NCBI GenBank assembly: GCA_037013495.1
Contig: CM072808.1
Coordinates: forward strand, 7,417,319 to 7,481,318
Direction: 5' to 3'
Source of the DNA: Hippophae tibetana
Taxonomy: Eukaryota > Streptophyta > Magnoliopsida > Rosales > Elaeagnaceae
DNA: 64,000 nt
Shown: positions 50,269 to 62,225 of the stretch, piece by piece
How positions within the stretch are numbered: the stretch's first letter is position 1
Layout of the letters: every line of letters starts with the position of its first letter
Program-made: the position numbers and the translations under genes
Notes under the pieces: model-generated
The model's database searches: none
Seen by the model: only the letters and a program-made list of their open reading frames with translations
What the model was told of the DNA's origin: nothing

Positions 50269-52415
50269 CAATATGCGTTGGTCTCGCAAGGAAAATCGAT
50301 TTTGTATCAAAATAACATCTTTTACATTACTTATTTAATGTTTAAAGTTTTTGACTCACCATTTTCATTTTACTTACTTCCTGTTTAATTTAATACAACT
50401 ATAAAGGAGATATTTTGCCGACCTAGGATTGTTTTTTATAGTTTCAATCAATCTCTCTTATTGAAAAAGTATTGAGTAGAAAAAAAGAACAGAGATGTTG
50501 TCCACATTTTCAAAAACAAAAAAACATTTGGTATATATGAGTTACAACTTTCAACGAAGATAACTTTTGACTGGGGTACCGAAACGAATATTATAATATA
50601 TCAAATTAAAGCTCGTTTCAAATTAAACAATAAGCATTGGGTTCGAAAGGAAAATCGTTTTTGTACTCAAATAACATCGTTTACATCACTTATTTAGTGT
50701 TTAAAGTTTTTGACACACCATTTTCATTTTACTTACTTCAAGTTTAATTCAATAGAGCTATAGAGGAGATATTGGTGCCAACCTAGGGTTGTTTATTTAT
50801 ATTTTCAATCAATCTCTACTATTCACAAAAAGTTGAGAAGAGAAAAAGAAAGGGAATATTGTTCAAATTTTCTAAACTAAAAACACATTTGGTATATATG
50901 AATTACAACTTTCAACGGAACGAACTTTTGACTCGGGTATCGAAACGACTATTATAATATATCAAATTACACAATATGCGTTGGTCTCGCAAGGAAAATC
51001 GATTTTGTATCAAAATAACATCGTTTACATTACTTATTTAATGTTTAAAGTTTTTGACTCACCATTTTCATTTTACTTACTTCCTGTTTAATTTAATACA
51101 ACTATAAAAGAGATATTTTTGCCGACCTAGGATTGTTTTTTATATTTTCAATCAATCTCTCTTATTGAAAAAGTATTGAGTAGAAAAAAAGAACAGAGAT
51201 GTTGTCCACATTTTCAAAAACAAAAAAACATTTGGTATATATGAGTTACAAATTTCAACGAAGATAACTTTTGACTAGGGTACCGAAACGAATATTATAA
51301 TATATCAAATTAAAGCTCGTTTCAAATTAAACAATATGCATTTTCCTCGAAAGGAAAATCATTTTTGTACCCAAATAACATCGTTTACATCACTTATTTA
51401 CTGTTTAAAGTTTTTGACGCACCATTTTCATTTTACTTATTTCCGGTTTAATTCAATAGAGCTATAAGGGAGATATTGGTGCCGATCTAGGTATGTTTTT
51501 TTATATTTTCAATCAATCTCTCTTATTGAAAAAGTATTGAGTAGAAAAAAGAACGGAGAGGTTGTTCACATTTTCAAAAACAAAAAAACATTTGGTAAAT
51601 AAGAGTAACAACTTTCAACGGAGATAACTTTTTACTCGGGTATCGAAACGAATATTATAATATTTTAAATGCAAGGTCGTATCAAATTACACAATATGCT
51701 TTGGTCACAAGAAAAAAATCGTTTTTGTACCCAAATAACATCGTTTACATCACTTATTTAGTGTTTAAAGATTTTGATGCACCGTTTTCATATTACATAC
51801 TTCCGGTTTAATTCAAGAAACCTAGAAAGGAGATATTGGTGCCGACCTAGGTTTGTTTATTTATATTTTCAATCAATCTCTATTATTCAAAAAAAAAATG
51901 GAGAAGAGAAAAAGAAAGGGAATGTTGTTCAAATTTTCAAAAACAAAAATATATTTTGTAAATATGAGTTACAACTTTCAACGGAGATAACTTTTGACTC
52001 GGGTAACCAAACGAATATTATAATATATCAAATTGAAGCTCATATCAAATTAAACAATATGCATTGGTTTCGAAAGGAAAATCGTTTTTGTACCCAAATA
52101 ACATCGTTTACATCACTTATTTAGTGTTTAAAGTTGTTGACACACCATTTTCATTTTACTTACTTCAAATTTAATTCAATAGAGCTACAAAGGTGATATT
52201 GGTGCCAACCTAGGGTTGTTCATTTATATTTTCAATCAATCTCTATTATTCAAAAAAAGTTGAGAAGAGAAAAAGAAAGGGAATGTTGTTCAAATTTTCA
52301 AAACTAAAAACACATTTGGTAAATATGAATTACAACTTTCAACGGAACGAACTTTTGACTCGGGTATCGAAACGACTATTATAATAGATCAAATTGAAGC
52401 TCATATAAAATTACA
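50269..52415 (+). repeat. Higher-order repeat C-B-C-A-D-B, copy 2 (2147 bp)
   Basis: Starts are 50269 C, 50628 B, 50972 C, 51332 A, 51692 D and 52055 B. In the lines compared it matches copy 1 base for base until about 52.35 kb, where gactccgg becomes gactcggg and the neighbours diverge. It repeats the 17-bp deletion and every private variant of copy 1. Inferred: a very recent duplication. Confidence 0.93.
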
Positions 52416-54440
52416 CAATATGCGTTGGTCTCGCAAGGAAAATCGATTTTGTATCCAAATAACATCGTTTACATTACTTATTTAATGTTTAAAGTTTTTG
52501 ACTCACCATTTTCATTTTACTTACTTCCTGTTTAATTTAGTACAACTATAAAGGAGATATTTTTGCCGACCTAGGATTGTTTTTTATATTTTCAATCAAT
52601 CTCTCTTATTGAAAAAAATTTGAGTATAAAAAAAGAAGGGAAATGTTGTTCACATTTTTAAAAACAAGAAAACATTTGGTAAATAAGAGTAACAACTTTC
52701 GACGGATATAACTTTTTACTCGTGTATCGAAACAAATATTACAATTTATTAAATGAATGCTCGTATCAAATTACACAAAATGCATTGGTCTTGCAAGAAA
52801 AAAATCATTTTTGCACCCAAATAACATCGTTTACATCACTTATTTAGTGTTTAAAGATTTTGACGCACCATTTTCATTTTACTTACTTCTGTTTTAATTC
52901 AAAAGAGCTTTAATGGAGATATTGGTACCGACCTAGGGTTGTTTATTTATATTTTCAATTAGTCTCTATTATTCAAAAAAAAATAGAGAAGAGAAAAAGA
53001 AGGGGAATGTTGTTGAAATTTTAAAAATCAAAAACACATTTGGTAAATATGAGTTACAACTTTCAACGGAGATAACTTTTGACTTGGGTATCAAAATGAA
53101 TATTATAATATATCAAATTAAAACTCGTATCAAATTAAACAATATGCATTTTCCTCGAAAGGAAAATCATTTTTGTACCCAAATAACATCGTTTACATCA
53201 CTTATTTACTATTTAAAGTTTTTGACGCACCATTTTCATTTTACTTACTTCCGATTTAATTCAATAAAGCTATAAAGGTGATATTGGTGCCGATCTAGGT
53301 TTGTTTTTTTATATTTTCAATCAATCTCTCTTATTGAAAAAGTATTGGGTAGAAAAAAAGAACGGAGATGTTGTTCACATTTTCAAAAACAAAAAAAACA
53401 TTTGGTAAATAAGTTTAACAACTTTCAACGGAGATAACTTTTTACTTGGGTATCGAAACAAATATTATAATTTATTAAATGGAAGCTCGTATCAAATTAC
53501 ACAATATGCATTGGTCTCGCCAGAAAAAAATCGTTTTTGTACCCAAATAACATCGTTTACATCACTTATTTAGTGTTTAAAGATATTGACGCACCATTTT
53601 CATTTTACTTACTTCCGGTTTAATTCCAGAGAGCTAGAAAGGAGATATTGGTGCCGCCTAGGGTTGTTTATTTATATTTTCAATCAATCTCTCTTATTAA
53701 ATAAAAAATGGAGAAGAGAAAAAGAAAGGGAATGTTGTTCAAATTTTCAAAAACAAAAATACATTTGGTAAATATGAGTTACAACTTTCAACGAAGATAA
53801 CTTTTGACTCGGGTACCGAAACAAATATTATAATATATCAAATTAAAGCTCATATCAAATTAAGCAATATGCATTTTCCTCAAAAGGAAAATCATTTTTG
53901 TACCAAAATAACATCGTTTACATCACTTATTTACTGTTTAAAAATTTTGACACATCGTTTTCATTTTACTTACTTCCGGTTTAATTCAAGAGAGCTAGAA
54001 AGGAGATATTGGTGCCGACCTAGGGTTGTTTATTTATATTTTCAATCAATCTCTTTATTTAAAAAAAAAATGGAGAAGAGAAAAAGAAAGGGAATGTTGT
54101 TCAAATTTTCAAAAACAAAAACACATTTGGTAAATATGAGTGACAAATTTCAAGGGAGTTATTGACACACTATTTTCATTTTACTTACTTCAAGTTTAAT
54201 TAAATAGAGCTATAAAGGAGATATTTGTGCCAACCTAGGGTTGTTTATTTATATTTTCAATCAATCTCTATTATTCAAAAAAAGTTGAGAAGAGGAAAAG
54301 AAAGGGAATATTGTTCAAATTTTCAAAACCAAAAACACATTTGGTAAATATGAGGTACAAATTTCAACGGAGTGAAATTTTGACTCGGATATCGAAACGA
54401 CTATCATAATATATCAAATTGAAGCTCATATCAAATTACA
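52416..54440 (+). repeat. Higher-order repeat C-D'-A-D-(A/D), dispersed copy 2, with a deletion
   Basis: Starts are 52416 C, 52776 D', 53140 A, 53502 D and 53865 A/D. The last monomer runs into the body of a headless B monomer at about 54158, giving 576 bp between anchors instead of two full units. Otherwise it has the class order of 45591-47401 and 54441-56252. Confidence 0.82.
54155..54162. other. Deletion junction removing ~147 bp of a monomer
   Basis: The sequence passes from caagggag, in a tail just after atgagtgacaaattt, straight into ttattgacacactatt, which belongs ~100 bp into a B monomer. The missing piece is the rest of the tail and the whole B head. Only g/gtt-sized identity is visible at the join, so this looks like end joining or slippage rather than homologous exchange. 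It occurs once. Confidence 0.85.
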
Positions 54441-56252
54441 CAATATGCGTTGGTCTCGAAAGGAAAATCGATTTTGTATCCAAATAACATCGTTTACATT
54501 ACTTATTTAATGTTTAAATTTTTCACTCACCATTTTCATTTTACTTACTTCCTGTTTAATTTAATACAACTATAAAGGAGATATTTTTGCCGACATAGGA
54601 TTGTTTTTTATATTTTCAATCAATCTCTCTTATTGAAAAAGTATTGAGTAGAAAAAAAGAACAGAGATGTTGTCCACATTTTCAAAAACAAAAAAACATT
54701 TGGTATATATGAGTTACAACTTTCAACGGAGATAACTTTTTACTCGTGTATCGAAACAAATATTACAATTTATTAAATGAAAGCTCGTATCAAATTACCC
54801 AAAATGCATTGGTCTCGCAAGAAAAAAATCATTTTTGCACCCAAATAACATCGTTTACATCACTTATTTAGTGTTTAAAGATTTTGACGCACCATTTTCA
54901 TTTTACTTACTTCTGTTTTAATTCAAAAGAGCTTTAATGGAGATATTGGTACCGACCTAGGGTTGTTTATTTATATTTTCAATTAGTCTCTATTATTCAA
55001 AAAAAAAAATAGAGAAGAGAAAAAGAAGGGGAATGTTGTTGAAATTTTAAAAATCAAAAAGACATTTGGTAAATATGAGTTACAACTTTCAACGGAGATA
55101 ACTTTTGACTGAGGTATCGAAATGAATATTATAATATATCAAATTAAACCTCGTATCAAATTAAACAATATGCGTTTTCCTCGAAAGGAAAATCATTTTT
55201 GTACCCAAATAACATCGTTTACATCACTTATTTACTCTTTAAATTTTTTGACGCATCATTTTCATTTTACTTACTTCCGATTTAATTCAATAGAGCTATA
55301 AAGGAGATTTTGGTGCCGATCTAGGTTTGTTTTTTTATATTTTCAATCAATCTCCCTTATTGAAAAAGTATTGAGTAAAAAAAAAGAACGGAGATGTTGT
55401 TCACATTTTCAAAAACAAAAAAACATTTGGTAAATAAGATTAACAACTTTCAACGGAGATAACTTTTTACTCGGGTATCGAAACAAATATTATAATTTAT
55501 TAAATGGAAGCTCGTATCAAATTACACAATATGCATTGGTCTCGCCAGAAAAAAATCGTTTTTGTACCCAAATAACATCGTTTACATCACTTATTTAGTG
55601 TTTAAAGATATTGATGCACCATTTTCATTTTACTTACTTCCGGTTTAATTCCAGAGAGCTAGAAAGGAGATATTGGTGCCGACCTAGGGTTGTTTATTTA
55701 TATTTTCAATCAATCTCTATTATTAAATAAAAAAATGGAGAAGAGAAAAAGAAAGGGAATGTTGTTCAAATTTTCAAAAACAAAAATACATTTGGTAAAT
55801 ATGAGTTACAACTTTCAACGAAGATAACTTTTGACTGGGGTACCGAAACAAATATTATAATATATCAAATTAAATCTCGTTTCAAATTACACAATATGCA
55901 TTTTCCTCAAAAGGAAAATCATTTTTGTACCCAAATAACATCGTTTACATCACTTATTTACTCTTTAAAGATTTTGACGCACCGTTTTCATTTTACTTAC
56001 TTCCGGTTTAATTCAAGAGAGCTAGAAAGGAGATATTGGTGCCGACCTAGGGTTGTTTATTTATATTTTCAATCAATCTCTATTATTCAAAAAAAATGGT
56101 GAAGAGAAAAAGAAAGGGAATGTTGTTCAAATTTTCAAAAACAAAAACATATTTGGTAAATATTTGTTAGAAATTTCAACGGAGTGAACTTTTGACTCGG
56201 GTATCCAAACGAATATTATAATATATCAAATTGAAGCTCATATCAAATTAAA
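54441..56252 (+). repeat. Higher-order repeat C-D'-A-D-(A/D), dispersed copy 3
   Basis: Starts are 54441 C, 54800 D', 55166 A, 55527 D and 55892 A/D, directly following copy 2 and about 2.03 kb from it. It keeps the ttccagagagctag D and the tattaaataaaaaaatgg tail. It has its own changes: gaggtatcg before the A, a gcgttttcctc A head, and atttgttagaaattt at the end. Confidence 0.82.
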
Positions 56253-56492
56253 CAATATTCATCATAAGGGAGATATTGGTGCCGATCTAGGTTTGTTTTT
56301 TTATATTTTCAATCAATCTCTATTATTCAAAAAAAGTTGAGAAGAGAAAAAGAAAGGGAATGTTGTTCAAATTTTCTAAACCAAAAACACATTTGGTAAA
56401 TATGAGTTACAACTTTCAACGGAGTGAACTTTTGACTTGGGAATTGAAACAACTATTATAATATATCAAATTGAAGCTCATATCAAATTACA
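56253..56492 (+). repeat. Truncated monomer (~240 bp)
   Basis: The head starts aacaatattcatca and jumps at about 56260-56265 to taagggagatattgg, removing about 121 bp that include the conserved acatcgtttacatc block. The remainder has a gatctaggtttg stretch and then a B-type beta tail ending gagtgaacttttgac. It is followed by a normal C at 56493. Only the short cat/cata similarity is visible at the break. Confidence 0.85.
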
Positions 56493-58665
56493 CAATATGC
56501 GTTGGTCTCGCAAGGAAAATCGATTTTGTATCCAAATAACATCGTTTACATTACTTATTTAATGTTTAAAGTTTTTGACTCACCATTTTCATTTAACTTA
56601 CTTCCTGTTTAATTTAATACAACTATAAAGGAGTATTTTTGCCGACCTAGGATTGTTTTTTATATTTTCAATCAATCTCTCTTATTGAAAAAATATTGAG
56701 TAGAAAATAAGAACAGAGATGTTGTCCACATTTTCAAAAACAAAAAAACATTTGGTATATATGAGTTACAACTTTCAACGAAGATAACTTTTGACTGGGG
56801 TACCGAAACGAATATTATAATATATCAAATTAAAGCTCATATCAAATTAAACAATATGCATTTTCCTCGAAAGGAAAATCATTTTTGTACCCAAATAACA
56901 TCGTTTACATCACTTATTTACTGTTTAAAGTTTTTGACGCACCATTTTCATTTTACTTATTTCCGGTTTAATTCAATAGAGTTATAAGGGAGAGATTGGT
57001 GCCGAACTAGGTTTGCTTTTTTTTTATATTTTCAATCAATCTCTCTTATTGAAAAAGTATTGAGTAGAAAAAAAGAACGGAGATGTTGTTCACATTTTCA
57101 AAAACAAAAAAACATTTGGTAAATAAGAGTAACAACTTTCAACGGAGATAACTTTTTACTCGGGTATCGAAATGAATATTATAATATTTTAAATTTAAGG
57201 TCGTATCAAATTACACAATATGCTTTGGTCTCGCAAGAAAAAAATCGTTTTTGTACCCAAATAACATCGTTTACATTACTTATTTAGTGTTTAAAGATTT
57301 TGACGCACCGTTTTCATTTTACTTACTTCCGGTTTAATTCAAGAGAGCTAGAAAGGAGATATTGGTGCAGACCTAGGGTTGTTTATTTATATTTTCAATC
57401 AATCTCTATTATTCATGAAAAAAATGGAGAAGAGAAAAAGAAAGGGAATTTTGTTCAAATTTTCAAAAACAAAAATACATTTGGTAAATTTGAGTTACAA
57501 CTTTCAACGTAGATAACTTTTGACTCGGGTATCCAAACGAATATTATAATATATCAAAATCAAGCTCATATCAAATTACACAATATGCATTGGTGTCGTA
57601 AGGAAAATCGTTTTTGTAACCAAATAACATCGTTTACATCACTTATTTAATGTTTAAAGATTTTGACTCACCATTTTCATTTTACTTACTTTCGGTTTAA
57701 TTCAATAGAGTTATAAGGGAGAGATTGGTGCCAAACTAGGTTTGTTTTTTTATATTTTCAATCAATCTCTCTTATTGAAAAAATATTGAGTAGAAAAAAA
57801 GAACGGAGATGTTGTTCACATTTTCAAAAACAAAAAAACATTTGGTAAATAAGAGTAACAACTTTCAACGGAGATAACTTTTTACTCGGGTATCGAAACG
57901 AATATTATAATATATTAAATGGAAGCTCGTATCAAATTACACAATATGCATTGGTCTCGCAAGAAAAAAATCATTTTTGTACCCAAATAACATCGTTTAC
58001 ATCACTTATTTACTGTTTAAAGATGTTGACGCAACGTTTTCATTTTACTTATTTACGGTTTAATTCAATAGAGCTATAAGGGAGATATTGGTGCCGATCT
58101 AGGTTTGTTTTTTAATATTTTCAATCAATCTCTCTTATTGAAAAAGTATGGAGTAGAAAAAAAGAACGGAGATGTTGTTCACATTTTCCAAAACAAAATA
58201 ACATTTGGTAAATAAGAGTAAAAACTTTCAACTGAGATAACTTTTTACTCGAGTATCGAAACAAATATTATAATTTATGAAATGCAAGCTCATATCAAAT
58301 TACACATATGCATTGGTCTCACAAGAGAAAAATCGTTTTTGTACCCAAATAACATCGTTTACATCACTTATTTAGTGTTTAAAGATTTTGACGCACCATT
58401 CTCATTTTACTTACTTCCGGTTTAATTCAAGAGAGCTAGAAAGGAGACATTGGTGCCAACCTAGGGTTGTTTATTTATATTTTCAATCAATCTCTATTAT
58501 TAAAAAAAATGGAGAAGAGAAAAAGAAAGGGAATGTTGTTCAAATTTACAAAAACAAAAACATATTTGGTAAATATGAGTTACAACTTTCAACAGAGATA
58601 ACTTTTGACTCGGGTATCCAAACGAATATTATAATATATCAAATTGAAGCTCATATCAAATTAAA
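56493..58665 (+). repeat. Third, looser copy of the dispersed C-A-D-E-D/A-D segment
   Basis: Starts are 56493 C, 56852 A, 57216 D, 57581 E-like, 57942 D/A and 58305 D. The class order and the marks tttgagttac, caacgtagataac and tttacggttt match 30.4-32.6 kb and 43.1-45.2 kb, about 13.43 kb from the latter. It is more diverged than those two are from each other (gctttgg, attcatgaaaaaaatgg, acacatatg). Confidence 0.78.
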
Positions 58666-60108
58666 CAATATGCATTGGTTTCGAAAGGAAAATCGTTTTT
58701 GTACCCAAATAACATCGTTTACATCACTTATTTAGTGTTTAAAGTTTTTGACACACCATTTTCATTTTACATACTTCAATTTAATTCAATAGAGCTATAA
58801 AGGAGATATTGGTGCCAACCTAGGGTTGTTTATTTATATTTTCAATCAATCTCTATTATTGAAAAAATATTGAGAAGAGAAAAAGAAAGGGAATGTTGGT
58901 CAAATTTTCAAAAACAAAAAAACATTTCGTAAATAAGAGTAACAACTTTCAACGGAGATAACTTTATACTCGGGTATCGAAACGAATATTATAATTTTTT
59001 AAATGCAAGCTCGTATCAAATTACACAATATGCATTGGTCTCGCAAGAAAAAAATCGTTTTTGTACCCAAATAACATCGTTTACATCACTTATTTAGTGT
59101 TTAAAGAATTTGACGCACCTTTTCATTTTACTTACTTCCGGTTTAATTCAAGAGAGCTAGAAAGGAGACATTGGTGCCGACCTAGGGTTGTTTATTTATA
59201 TTTTCAATCAATCTCTATTATTCAAAAAAAATGATGAAGAGAAAAAGAAAGGGAATGTTGTTCAAATTTTCAAAAACAAAAACATATTTGGTAAATATGA
59301 GTTACAACTTTCAACGGAGATAACTTTTGCCTCGGGTATCCAAACGAATATTATAATATATCAAATTGAATCTCATATCAAATTAAAAAATATGTATTGG
59401 TGTCGAAAGGAAAATCGTTTTTGTACCCAAATAACATCGTTTTCATCACTTATTTAGTGTTTAAAGTTTTTGACACACCATTTTCATTTTACATACTTCA
59501 AGTTTAATTCAATAGAGATATAGAGGAGATATTGGTGCCAACCTAGGGTTTTTTATTTATATTTTCAATCAATCTCTATTATTCAAAAAAGGTTGAGAAG
59601 AGAAAAAGAAAGGGAATGTTGTCAAAAAATTTCTAAACCAAAAACACATTTGGTAAATATGAGTTACAACTTTCAACGGAGTGAACTTTTGACTCGGGTA
59701 TCGAAATTACTATTATAATATATCAAATTCAAGCTCATATCAAATTAGACAATATGCGTTGGTCTCGCAAAGAAAATCGTTTTTGTATCCAAATAACATC
59801 GTTTACATTACTTATTTAATGTTTAAAGTTTTTGACTCACCATTTTCATTTTACTTACTTCCGGTTTAATTTAATAGAGCTATAAAGGAGATATTGGTGC
59901 CTACCTAGGATTGTTTTTTATATTTTCAATCAATTTTTCTTATTGGAAAAATATTGAGTAGAAAAAAAGATCGGAGATGTTGTTCACATTTTCAAAAACA
60001 AAAAACATTTGGTAAATAAGAGTAACAACTTTCAACGGAGATAACTTTTTACTCGTGTATTGAAACAAATACTATAATTTATTAAATGGAAGCTCGTATC
60101 AAATTACA
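58666..60108 (+). repeat. Monomers B-D-B-C with a B/alpha chimera
   Basis: Starts are 58666 B, 59026 D, 59388 B and 59750 C. The first B shifts from beta to alpha type near 58860-58935 (gaaaaaatattgagaag, then ttcgtaaataagag), so it is followed by D where C would be expected. The second B has tgtcaaaaaatttctaaacc, a mark shared with 62.8 kb, and the gagtgaac ending of the outer domains. Confidence 0.75.
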
Positions 60109-62225
60109 CAACATGCATTGGTCTCGCAAGAAAAAGGTCATTTTTGCAGCCAAATAACATCGTTTACATCACTTATTTAGTGTTTAAAGATTTTGACGCA
60201 CCATTTTCATTTTACTTACTTCTGTTTTAATTCAAAAGAGCTATAATGGAGATATTGGTACCGACCTGGGGTTGTTTATTAATATTTTCAATCAATCTCT
60301 ATTATTAAAAAAAAAATAGAGAAGAGAAAAAGAAGGGGAATGTTGTTCAAATTTTAAAAATCAAAAACTTATTTGGTAAATATGAGTAACAACTTTCAAC
60401 GGAGATAACTTTTGACTGGGGTATCGAAATGAATATTATAATATATCAAATTAAACCTCGTATCTAATTAAACAATATGCATTTTCCTCGAAAGGGAAAT
60501 CATTTTTGTACCTAAATAACATCGTTTACATCACTTATTTACTGTTTAAAGTTTTTGACGAACCAGTTTCATTTTACTTCCTTCCGGTTTAATTCAGTAG
60601 AGTTATAAAGGAGATATTGGTGACGATCTAGGTTTGTTTTTTTATATTTTCAATCCATCTTTCTTATTGAAAAAATATTGAGTAGAAAAAAAGAACGGAG
60701 ATGTTGTTCACATTTTCAAAAACAAAAAACATTTGGTAAATAAGAGTAACAACTTTCAACGGAGATAACTTTTTACTCGTGTATTGAAACAAATATTATA
60801 ATTTATTAAATGGAAGCTCGTATCAAATTACACAACATGCATTGGTCTCGCATGAAAAAGGTCGTTTTTGCACCCAAATAACATCGTTTACATCACTTAT
60901 TTAGTGTTTAAAGATTTTGACGCACCATTTTCATTTTACTTACTTCTGTTTTAATTCAAAAGAGCAATAATGGAGATATTGGTACCGACCTGGGGTTGTT
61001 TATTAATATTTTCAATCAATCTCTATTATTAAAAAAAATAGAGAAGAGAAAAAGAAGGGGAATGTTGTTCAAATTTTAAAAATCAAAAACACATTTGGTA
61101 AATATGAGTTACAACTTTCAACTGAGATAACTTTTGACTCGGGTATCCAAATGAATATTATAATATATCAAATTGAATCTCATATCAAATTAAATAATAT
61201 GCATTTGTGTCGAAAGGAAAATCATTTTTGTACCCAAATAACATCGTTTACATCACTTATTTACTGTTTAAAGTTTTTAACCAACCATTTTCATTTTACT
61301 TACTTCCGTTTTAATTCAATAGAGCTATAAAGGAGATATTGGTGCCGATCTAGGATTGTTTTTTATATTTTTAATCAATCTCTCTTATTGAAAAAATATT
61401 AAGTAGAAAAAAAGAACGGAGATGTTGTTCACATTTTCAAAAACTAAAAAACATTTGGTAAATAAGAGTAACAACTTTCAACGGAGATAACTTTTTACTC
61501 GTGTATCTAAACAAATATTATAATTTATTAAATGGAAGCTCGTATCAAATTACACAACATACATTGGTCTCGCAATAAAAAAAATCGTTTTTGCACCCAA
61601 ATAACATCGTTTACATCACTTATTTAGTGTTTAAAGATTTTGACGCACCATTTTCATTTTACTTACTTCTGTTTTAATTCAAAAGAGCTATAATGGAGAT
61701 ATTGGCACCGACCTAGGGTTATTTATTAATATTTTCAATCAATCTCTATTATTCAAAAAACACATTTGGTAAATATGAGTAACAACTTTCAACGGAGATA
61801 ACTTTTGACTGGGGTATCGAAATGAATATTATAATATATCAAATTAAACCTCGTATTAAATTAAACAATATGCATTTTCCTCGAAAGGAAAATCATATTT
61901 GTACCCAAATAACATCGTTTACATCACTTATTTACTGTTTAAAGTTTTTGACTAACCATTTTCATTTTACTTACTTCCGGTTTAATTCAATAGAGCTATA
62001 AAGGAGATATTGGTGCTGATCTAGGTTTGTTTTTTTATATTTTCAATCATCTCTCTTATTGAAAAAGTATTGAGTAGAAAAAAAGAACGGAAATGTTGTT
62101 CACATTTTCAAAAACAAAAAAACATTTGGTAAATAAGAGTAACAACTTTCAACGGAGATAACTTTATACTCGGGTATCGGAACGAATATTATAATTTATT
62201 AAATGCAAGCTCGTATCAAATTACA
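60109..62225 (+). repeat. D'-A dimer array, three units
   Basis: Starts are 60109 D', 60473 A, 60833 D', 61195 B/A, 61555 D' and 61866 A. Units are about 720 bp except the last, which is shortened by a ~50 bp deletion. These D' copies have a private caacatgcattgg anchor and ctataatgg or caataatgg; the first two also have ctggggttgtttattaat. They form a subgroup separate from the 34-55 kb D' copies. Confidence 0.82.
61754..61762. other. Deletion junction of ~50 bp, removing the purine tract
   Basis: In the D' monomer at 61555, ctattattcaaaaaa runs directly into cacatttggtaaatatgag. The purine tract and the gttgttcaaatttt stretch seen in neighbours are gone. The sequence tcaaaaa occurs at both sides in related monomers (ttcaaaaaaa and atcaaaaaca), so a microhomology-mediated deletion is likely. 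Anchor spacing is 311 bp. Confidence 0.85.

Noticed and set aside
374-59457. About 57 short open reading frames (60-155 aa), all on the + strand, with similar peptides such as those containing VYLYFQSISIIQ.
   Set aside because: They repeat with the monomer, change frame because 361 is not a multiple of three, begin and end at arbitrary points in the unit, and vary by class and indel with no sign of frame protection. They show no domain, are rich in Y/F/N/K as expected of AT-rich DNA, and are shadows of the satellite.
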